A stretch of DNA of 64,000 nt from Porites lobata (taxonomy: Eukaryota > Cnidaria > Anthozoa > Scleractinia > Poritidae). Each line of letters begins with the position of its first letter. The first letter of the stretch is position 1. Both the position numbers and the translations under genes were made by a program. The stretch spans positions 3,037,501-3,101,500 of the forward strand of contig CALNXK010000021.1 in assembly GCA_942486035.1 (NCBI GenBank). The letters are read 5' to 3'. The notes beneath the pieces were generated by a model. That model did no database searches and was not told the origin of the DNA. It saw only the letters and a program-made list of their open reading frames with translations. Of this stretch, positions 56,842-64,000 are shown one piece after another.

Positions 56842-57103
56842 GTTCGACTGCGGCCAGTGTAAAACGCAGACTGCAGACTATTGTTTTCACCATGCGAATG
56901 TGAACGTGACAGCAATAGTCCCATTGTTTTCTAACCCCTCTCTCCTCCGCAGAGGCCCGTTTGCATTGTTTCGATTATTGCTATATATTTTTATTGGCTA
57001 GGAATACACAGAGGGAGCCTCTGCGGAAGAGAGAGTTCTAACCCTAAAAACTGTAAAAACAATAGTCCGCAGTCTTCATTTTAGACTGCCCCGTTCAACT
57101 GTG
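56842..57103. mobile_element. Palindromic MITE of about 260 bp
   Basis: AAAACGCAGACTGCAGACTA (56861) is inverted relative to TAGTCCGCAGTCTTCATTTT (57063). Inner segments CCTCTCTCCTCCGCAGAGGC and GCCTCTGCGGAAGAGAGAGT are also complementary, so the element could fold into a long interrupted hairpin. Confidence 0.6.
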
Positions 57104-58558
57104 GAATATTACGCGCTGTTATGCACTAATTCCATAGTCTTCTTTTGTTTACTTGTAGCTATTTTGCGCTAGTTGTTATTCTCTGTTTTAAGGGTCAAGT
57201 AAAATCACTCTAAACACAATAATTAACATTTTGTGGATACGTCGATCCACATGTTTTTTCTCAGCTTATTAGCATATTTTATTATTGCTAGAGGTCTAAC
57301 CAACCTCATTAAATCACGAGATTAAATAAAGTTTCATTCATCTCATTCATACATTGCTCCAGTGACGGGCAAAAGTGCAAAATCTAGTTCAAATGAGAGA
57401 AGCTGTTTTGCCTTCAAAATAAAGTTATCGTTACTAGCTGAAAGCAACGCAGTTTGCAAGAAACTCAGAGCATGTCAGAATTTTCAAGTAAGAACTGTCT
57501 CCCTACCCAAGATGGTATTTCATCGTCCAGTCGATAAAATGTAGAGGAGGGCCAAACTCCCGCTGCGCAATTTATTGACACACATTTCCGAGTGACCAAT
57601 CGCAACCAGGATTCTTTCTCGAAGCAAGAGAAAGAACCCCGGGAACGTCGTTGAAGCCTGCCACGCAGACGTTCTTCAGGCTTCGTCACGCGTTCCTTCG
57701 TGACGAGGATGGTTACGTGACGAGCCAAAGGAGGCTAATACGATAATACTACGGGCCATACGTTCAAGGCCACACTAGTTATGTTTTATCTTGCTCAAAA
57801 TTTTAAGTGTGAACGGAATCTGCTATTAAAGAACAAGATATTTTTACACTAAGCAAACAGCTGATCTTAGAGGAAATCAACTTTTATCTGAATTGTTGCT
57901 ATACTGCCTTACACGCGTTTGCACAAAAATCTTTGTGAAGAAAAGGATATATGAAATTAACTAAACCTTTTTTAATTTCACTTCTTTAAAAACAAACTAT
58001 GAAATAAAATGGATAAAATAAACGTAGACTGGGACGTCATTTCTCTATAAAAGGCGCTTAAGAGCGATCAGTTAACTTGAGAAACGTTATGTACATAGAT
58101 TGGCATTCCTTATCTGAAATTTTAACAATATCTGTTTTGTAAGAAATTTGTCGGAGTCCTCAGTGATATGACTTGTACATGTACATACAAACATATATAC
58201 ACACATACAAAGAATGCTTTGAAAAGGTAGTTTAAGAGGTTGGCCCTATGTAAAAAACTATCTAAAGAAAAATGTTAAAAATTTACATACAAAAAGGTAG
58301 TTGAAAATAAAACCAATAAGGAATAAAAAGAAAATACTACGAGATATTTAAAAATGATCCTAAGGAACGCTTAAAACACGGAAGATTTTCCGCCCTTAAA
58401 AAAATGAACATTTGTAACAGTTAAAACTAGATGCTTTACATTTTAACTTGTAACAGGAGCCTATCATAGGCTCCTGAATGTAACTATCGTTGCTCCTTGT
58501 TGTTTTTGAAGCTAACTGGAAAAAGTCTTGAAATTCGAGATTATTTAAATAAAATATC
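57104..58558. other. Non-coding
   Basis: 57590-57745 contains a palindrome-rich repeat (CGTTGAAGCCTG...CAGGCTTCGTCACG and CGTCACGCGTTCCTTCGTGA) related to the MITE core at 5552-5584. Nothing else recognised. Confidence 0.4.
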
Positions 58559-58734
58559 AGGGGCGGATCTAGGGGGAGGGTGCAGGGGGTGCGCACCCCC
58601 CCGAGATGACCTGCGGTTTTCTAATACAATTGGTATTCTGCAAAAAAAAAAAAAAAACTATGGGGTTTATTGGTGTTGAAGTAGAGCAAGAGACGAGTGC
58701 ACCCCCTCCTAAAAAAAATCCTGGATCCGCCCCC
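58559..58734. mobile_element. hAT-like MITE, longer copy
   Basis: It starts AGGGGCGGATCTAGGGGGAG and ends with the inverse TCCTGGATCCGCCCCC. The interior has a GGGGGTGCGCACCCCCC palindrome and a poly-A run. Flanks AAATATC and GAATATA agree only partly, so the 8-bp duplication is uncertain. Confidence 0.65.
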
Positions 58735-60160
58735 GAATATACATTATTTTATAACACTCGATCAGAGAAAAATACTATCTTCGTTTTTCCAATGGTGACC
58801 ATTTTACAATGGCACAACGTTTCTCGCAGTCCATTTCGCTCCTCTTTTGGCCGAGGGCTAGTCTCGAAGCTTAACCTTACTTTTGTCCCAATGCAAGCGA
58901 TCTAGCTAGGTACAGGCAACGGCAACTCGTCATCTATCATACAGTGCCGCAACACAACTGAAAGAAAAAATTTTTTTGATGAGGAAACATATAAGTTTAG
59001 GGTACTTCAAGGTAGGTCATTTATGGGATGCTATAAGGGTGAAGCATTTTATAGCGGAGATCCACGAGCAGCGCGAAACACCGCGCGTGGTCGAAGCCCC
59101 ATAGCTAAGTAAATCTACCCATCCCAGAAAATTTGGTAATCACATGATCGTACACCGACCGAGCGAGCGACCGTCCATCCGCACCACAGGGAAACCAATG
59201 TTTACTCTCACACTTTCTAGCTATTTTGGGAGTCCAAGAGAAATCTAATTGCACATCGATGTTGTGATCAATTGAAAGCTGTCAAAACAGGGTATCCGCT
59301 GACCAGTATAACCTGACCGTACCGCGGGTTTAAGCGTCGACCCACCGAGGTCGAGTATTTTTGAAGTTATCCGCTGACAAATTACCAGTTTCAAATGATC
59401 GCAGGCTCAAGTTTATTTTTTCCAATGATTCATATGAAATATGTTAAGTTTATATCACTATGGCCCTGCATTATTAAGATTTTGATTTCAAACTGACCTC
59501 GGACGCGAAAATTCAGCCAGTTTTTTAAAAATAAAGGCAGGGAAGACCTAACGCTAACGTGAACAAACAAGTAAACCAGCGAAGCGAGGCGAATGTCTGC
59601 CATGCGAACGTCATTCAACACTACATATTCTCCTTTCTCGTTTTCGTAAAGTAAACCAAAATCCATAAAACGTGTCTTCGGAATCTCACGCAAAATGTAG
59701 TTTTTTTTTAAAATCCTCAACACTCCCAGGCGGATTCACACAAAAAAAACTCATCTAGTATCTCCAATTTGAACTTGAATTTGCATCACCATATTGACTC
59801 ATGCAGACTTTAAAAATAGAATACGCTCCCAAGAAAAACCTGAAAACTTGGACAGCACGTGATCAAAACATGATCGTACGGTGCCGAAAACGTTGTCAAT
59901 TTCACGACAGAGACTAACCGACGACGTTTCATTGGCCAAAACTGACAGGTTGAAATGTGAAACTACGCGCAGAATTCGTCGCGCTTCAAGGATGGTAGTA
60001 ATCCAATGATATTATTTGATCCAAAATTTTTCAAAGCAGCAGGAACAAGCAGCGACGGTGTTTCGAGGAACGTATTGTTGAAGTATGTTATCGAGGGTTA
60101 AACTTACAAAGGCACACACTGTTCACGGTAGGCCCACACTATAAAAATAACACTGAGTGT
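58735..60160. other. Non-coding
   Basis: Includes a GC-richer stretch at 59060-59220 (GCGCGAAACACCGCGCG, CCGACCGAGCGAGCGACCG) that looks like a repeat but has no partner in this window. The 97-codon minus-strand frame at 59430-59723 has no recognised domain. Confidence 0.4.
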
Positions 60161-60162
60161 TT

Positions 60163-60645
60163 TCATAATGGGCTGGTCCGCGAACTCAGAGAAAAACAAA
60201 GGAAATTGTCAAGACATTCAAGGACGATGGACCTTATAGACGCAATGACAAATCGGAATGCCAGGAGTGTACGTGTAAAATCGATAAGAGTTTGAACAGA
60301 AGAATGTGCATCAAGTTTGACTAAAGTGATTTTGATTTTCACAATGCGGAACACAAGGACTTGCCTGTGATAAAAATCTCTTCCGATGAAGGAAGAGAAG
60401 ATTGTCAACAATTGAAACAAAAAGGGACTCAGGCTTCTTTGGGAACTACTGTGATAGTGGTAACAATTCTTCTTATTCTTTCAATCTTGTGTAGCAGAGT
60501 GACTGTTTATGTACTTGTTTTTGTATTGCGCGTCGTGTTTTTCAAGTGGTTGTGTATATTGTGACGCAGTACATGTACGATGCTCGGGGTCGGGATTTCG
60601 CATTATCAGCAAGTTTTGTGTTAAGGGTGTTTTGATGTCGGTGAG
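60163..60645 (+). other. Possible upstream coding remnant of the 60.6-62.0 kb ORF
   Basis: One plus-strand frame is protein-like: KTKEIVKTFKDDGPYRRNDK, then SECQECTCKIDKSLNRRMCI, a stop, then FDFHNAEHKDLPVIKISSDE. The Cys spacing could be a zinc knuckle of a larger TE protein. From about 60440 the frame becomes purely hydrophobic and T-rich and is probably non-coding. Confidence 0.25.
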
Positions 60646-61101
60646 GTGACGACAAGAAAAGGTAATGAGTCAATTGTACAGAAGGAAAATTGTTTTGTGG
60701 AGGAAATAAAAGAAGTTGAATTGAGATCTCGTCGTGGGAAATTTATTTATAACAGAACTTACAATCCAGTTGGTTTAAATAAGGTTAGTCATTTTTCTCG
60801 ACGCGGTCGCGCACCTAGCAGACCATCGATGAAGAAATTAAAATCTTTGTTCAAGAAAACACGGAAAGTGAGACTCTTTGTATGGACAAGAATTCTGAAA
60901 AATACACCGTTGTCGTCTAAAATTCATGAAAGAAGAACAATTTGTTGCAATCAGTTTGTGCGCTTTAATTTACAGTCAGATAAGAAGGATTACTTCAGTC
61001 GAGGATATGATTCAAATAATGACTATTGGTAGCCAATTATATTTTAGTCTGTCATTGCTTGCAAGACAATCTATGTTAATGTTAACAGAATTGCTAGAAA
61101 T

Positions 61102-61150
61102 TATGTGAAGTATATATGAAATAATTCATTTTTGAACTGCGGTTGTAGAT

Positions 61151-61181
<31 letters not shown>

Positions 61182-61355
61182 TCCAATTTAAGCAATTGGA
61201 AAGAAGAAGCCTGAAAAAAATAAAAACTCAATAAATTGACCTCGCTCCCAATATGTGGCTTCATAGCTCAGTTGGTAGAGCAACGCACCGGTAACGCGGA
61301 GGTCACGGGTTCGAATCCTGTTGAAGCCTTCTTCTTTCCAATTGCTTAAATTGGA

Positions 61356-61385
<30 letters not shown>
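61102..61385 (+). mobile_element. Palindromic tRNA-SINE insertion with 16-bp TSD
   Basis: CAGAATTGCTAGAAAT occurs at 61086-61101 and again at 61386-61401, an exact 16-bp target duplication. The insert holds a tRNA-like head (61257-61328) and the SINE body TTCTTCTTTCCAATTGC... (61329-61385). It also carries an exact inverted copy of that body on the other side (61151-61209), giving a 59-bp perfect inverted repeat around the head. Insert plus duplication is 300 bp, so the frame is kept, but it introduces a TGA at 61106-61108. The 3' body motif is one I associate with coral SINEs. Confidence 0.8.
61257..61328 (+). tRNA. tRNA-Thr-like (GGT) SINE head, probably not functional
   Basis: A 72-nt cloverleaf-like sequence. 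The acceptor GGCTTCA pairs with TGAAGCC perfectly, the D stem GCTC/GAGC is perfect, and the T arm ACGGG-TTCGAAT-CCTGT is intact (one G-T pair). A and B boxes are good (TAGCTCAGTTGG; GGTTCGAATCC). The anticodon arm is poor: only three of five pairs (CGC/GCG) form, position 33 is C instead of U, and the triplet in the anticodon position is GGT (61290-61292). No CCA. It most likely serves as the internal pol III promoter of the SINE. Confidence 0.6.
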
Positions 61386-61386
<1 letters not shown>

Positions 61387-62035
61387 AGAATTGCTAGAAA
61401 TGGTTACAGTGTTTGAGCGATATTTCCAGCTTGAATACAGTGAAAGTTATAATTGTAACATGTATGGTGATGCCAGAGTTGAGGGGTGTCACTTCTGTAT
61501 GCCACTTGAAACACTCTTGGCTCTGAACCACAACTCATTCATTTTAACTGTGGGAATTATTGGTGTTGATTCTCATGCCAGAGATATGCATGGTAACAGT
61601 CATAGTCAAGGTATATGTGTATTGTTGGAAATACCATCCATGCATAAATTAGTACAATATTTTCAGAGTCTCTATACATGTAGGAATGAGGATATATATG
61701 AGCTTAAAGGTGTACATATTGCGAACATTGAAGTTGATCTTTGTTCAAACAGTGTTGAATACTGTCGTATATCAAATGTTAGTAGTTTATACCAATGTTG
61801 TTGTAAACAGTGCTGTAGTATAGCAGTTTATGCAATGTGTTACTCTGTTATTAATCCATGTGGACACCGGACTTCAGGAACTTTATCTGCCCTTGCTAGT
61901 AATGGGAATACACTGTACAATGTGATGGGTGTGAAAAGCCTTATAATGCCAGTTGATCTTCCACATTTTTGGCAAAAGAGAATATTCCTGTCAAAATTTT
62001 TTGGCGTGCAGTCTTTATTCGATGGAAAACAGTAG

Positions 62036-64000
62036 GTTTGTAAAACATGTCTATCAACACCTCAGTGCCACTATTAACAGAGTTTGACTCTATTACCTTG
62101 AATTACTTGAAAAATAAGACATCACGTCTTTACCACATTCGACGGCCGTATAGGAAATGTGAAATATAAAAATAAAGATGTTCTAGAAGTTTTAAAATCT
62201 TCGAAATATATTTCGCTCTTCGAGCCTCTATTACCAACATCCAATAAACAACCCCATGTAGAAACCCAGCAACTACCTCACAAACTAACCCACCATCTTA
62301 GCAATCAACTCCCAATATAACTCCATGCCTAGTAATTCACACATCTCAACTAACCCTCAAATATGCAATACCACTGGACTACCCACATATCCCTCATACA
62401 CATAACAAACTTCTCATACGCGTAGTACAACCACGCCCAAATATACGCTCCCACAGTGTCTTGTCTTACCATGGTCTTGCGTTGGTCACGCTCTAAGTGC
62501 AATGTTTATGCTCTGATTGGTCAAAATTTGACAGGTGAGTCTATGCAGAATTTATGCAGCATCTTGAAAGTTGTTTACTTCGACAGCTGAAGCTGACAGA
62601 GTTTTGTGTAAACTTGTGATGTTTTTAACTGTCTTTTTCCACTGGATGTACAAAATGAAATACAGCTGCTATCAAGAGTCTTCTGTTATTCATGGCTGGT
62701 TTGTTTATTGGGTTTTTGGTTAAGAAATGCGCCGCTTGTCAAAATTCGGTAATCCGATTTCGGATGACATTGTTTTCGTTTTTCACCTTGCTTAATGCGT
62801 AAGAGGGTTTAAAAGTCTCATGTAAGTGTGCCCTCCTTGCCGGTTTTTAGGAACTGAATCTCGAATGGTAAGCTTGAGTAATTTCATGAAGTCGAGCACA
62901 GTTTATGCGGCAAGTTTATAAACGTTTGTAAGATTTGAGTCAATGATCTGACCTAGTATCGGGTAAGTATCGGGTTTGATATAAGCTTACAGAACTTGGA
63001 AAGGCCTTCAGATATATTTTCTCACCGCAAGTAGAAAGAAAACGTTCCAAAGAATATTAAGTTACAAATCTGGCTGTAGAAAGAAAACTTTGAGCGATTT
63101 TCTTGCTTCGAGGAGTTATCTTTGAAAAAAGCAAACACCGGGAGGCCGGATTAAATTAAAACATAATTAACTCAGGATTTTAAGAGACACTTTAATACTC
63201 GTCTTCGTGAATGAAAATTGTTGTCTCTGTATATGTTTCACCGAATTATATTTCTTTTATTAATTGTTAGTAGTCTCTCTTGCAATTTTAATTGCCGATG
63301 GGTTTTCATCGTTCATGAACATCGCTTGCAGGAGTACTCAAAAATGTCGCGCGTTTCAAACGCTGTATAAGATTACACATCGTTATAACTGAAGCCATTA
63401 AATAACAAATAATAATAATAATAAATTCGTTATTATGTTGAAGCGTAACTCTATTAAAGTTCATTCAACACTCAACCACACTGGCCGCTAGCACTAGAAA
63501 TGAGAACCGGTTGGCCGTATGGGTGATTTTGGAAATTTTTTGAACGGGTTCGCTAAAAGCCCACGATTGATCGTCCTGACTATTAAAAGAGTGCAATTTG
63601 TCTTGAAAATTGTGAAATACCGCATTCTGTCCGAGGTCTGTATGATAAATAGTGCTGTTTTACCTCAGATGTGATGTCTAAAAAGTATAAAAGGTTGGTT
63701 TATACACCCCCAGATTTGGTGGCAAGAATTTGAAAAGTAAACCTGTCGAAAGCAAAAAAATTCGGCCTGATTTGTTTTTCAAGAATTTGTTTTCGAGACC
63801 TAATCTACAGTGATCAAGAGCCATATCATTAAGCCCTTAAGTTAACTTATTTGTGGGTTAAAAGTTTATTGTTTGATTGAAATTATAAATTTATTAATGG
63901 GAGATTCGCTTTTAGCCCTGGCTAAATCTATATATTATTTTCAAGCAAATAAAACTCATTTTGGCAAGAAAGGTTTTCCACGTGACTTTAAGGTTAAAAG
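62036..64000. other. Non-coding tail of the window
   Basis: 62225-62460 is strikingly G-poor on the plus strand (A/C/T with few G). Otherwise AT-rich sequence with a short (AAT)n run near 63409-63424. No gene, RNA or repeat boundary recognised. Confidence 0.45.

Larger units (their letters stand above)
60646..62035 (+). pseudogene. OTU/C76-peptidase-like TE protein split by a SINE
   Basis: The first frame (60646-61032) is a basic linker (FSRRGRAPSRPSMKKLKSLF). After a frame change the domain begins at 60926: EEQFVAISLCALIYSQIRRI, then IGSQLYFSLSLLARQS. After the SINE, and in the same frame, it resumes FERYFQLEYSESYNCNMYGD, HNSFILTVGIIGVDSHARDM, GICVLLEIPSMHKLVQYFQS. A second, similar module follows (CCSIAVYAMCYSVINPCGHR, LYNVMGVKSLIMPVDLPHF), ending at TAG 62035. 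I recall such paired modules from large animal TE ORFs with PIF1-type helicases, where QC(V/A)A and DSH are the putative Cys-His active site. The Cys is Phe here (TTT, 60941-60943), and about a dozen residues expected before DSH are missing. Family assignment is from memory. Confidence 0.55.

Noticed and set aside
61257..61328. Functional nuclear tRNA-Thr gene
   Set aside because: Anticodon stem mispaired at two of five positions, no U33, and embedded in a SINE with a target duplication. Better explained as a SINE promoter head.

Overview
The window is AT-rich, gene-poor animal DNA. It most likely comes from an anthozoan cnidarian (coral or sea anemone). I infer this from 5'-truncated LINEs of the L2/CR1 kind ending in short microsatellite tails, a tRNA-headed SINE whose body I associate with coral genomes, many MITEs, spliceosomal introns, and gene families I know mainly from anthozoans (a DUF6589-like family, an NSD-type SET domain, a possible CARD). 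No bacterial, organellar or viral genome organisation is visible. Most positions can be assigned to transposable elements, often nested, and almost every coding stretch carries frameshifts or stops.

Layout. 1-12.1 kb is a nest of insertions. An outer pair of inverted arms (681-1064 / 11447-11850) is interrupted by a TA-flanked MITE (here 'R900'). R900 is itself split at a TTAA by a 9.0-kb element with about 0.9-kb terminal inverted repeats (1967-10932), which contains a 1.2-kb array of a 10-bp satellite. 12-23 kb holds dispersed direct repeats, a decayed unrecognised gene (14.2-15.1 kb), an L2/CR1-like LINE with one frameshift (17.0-18.9 kb), a Ty3/gypsy integrase scrap (22.5-22.9 kb) and a short CARD-like ORF (23.6-23.8 kb). 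25.3-26.2 kb is the 3' end of another LINE. 27.2-30.2 kb is a TIR element whose arms are about 150-bp tandem repeats. 30.55-35.95 kb is a second TTAA-flanked long-TIR element related to the first.

36.8-42.0 kb, minus strand, is the main genic region. It holds eight recognisable exons of a gene resembling the anthozoan DUF6589-type family, including three short serial exons that each end in Asn-Pro-Lys. Lying in its middle on the same strand is an intronless NSD-like AWS-SET-postSET-PHD cassette. The host gene has in-frame stops, and the cassette has frameshifts and missing zinc-binding Cys. 42.3-44.3 kb is a long-TIR element built of CGGTCGATAG-like subterminal repeats carrying a second, uninterrupted R900 copy. 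44.6-45.6 kb is a MITE nest with a 6-bp TSD. 47.0-47.9 kb is a possible Mutator-like element carrying a Cys-rich exon. 53.4-56.4 kb is a decayed CR1-like LINE with endonuclease and reverse transcriptase. 60.6-62.0 kb is a TE-type OTU/C76-peptidase-like ORF split by a palindromic tRNA-SINE with a 16-bp target duplication. The rest is non-coding as far as I can see.

The genes do not form a pathway. What links the window is serial insertion, and the nested order gives a relative chronology of the transposon families. All family names come from reading the sequence without database searches.
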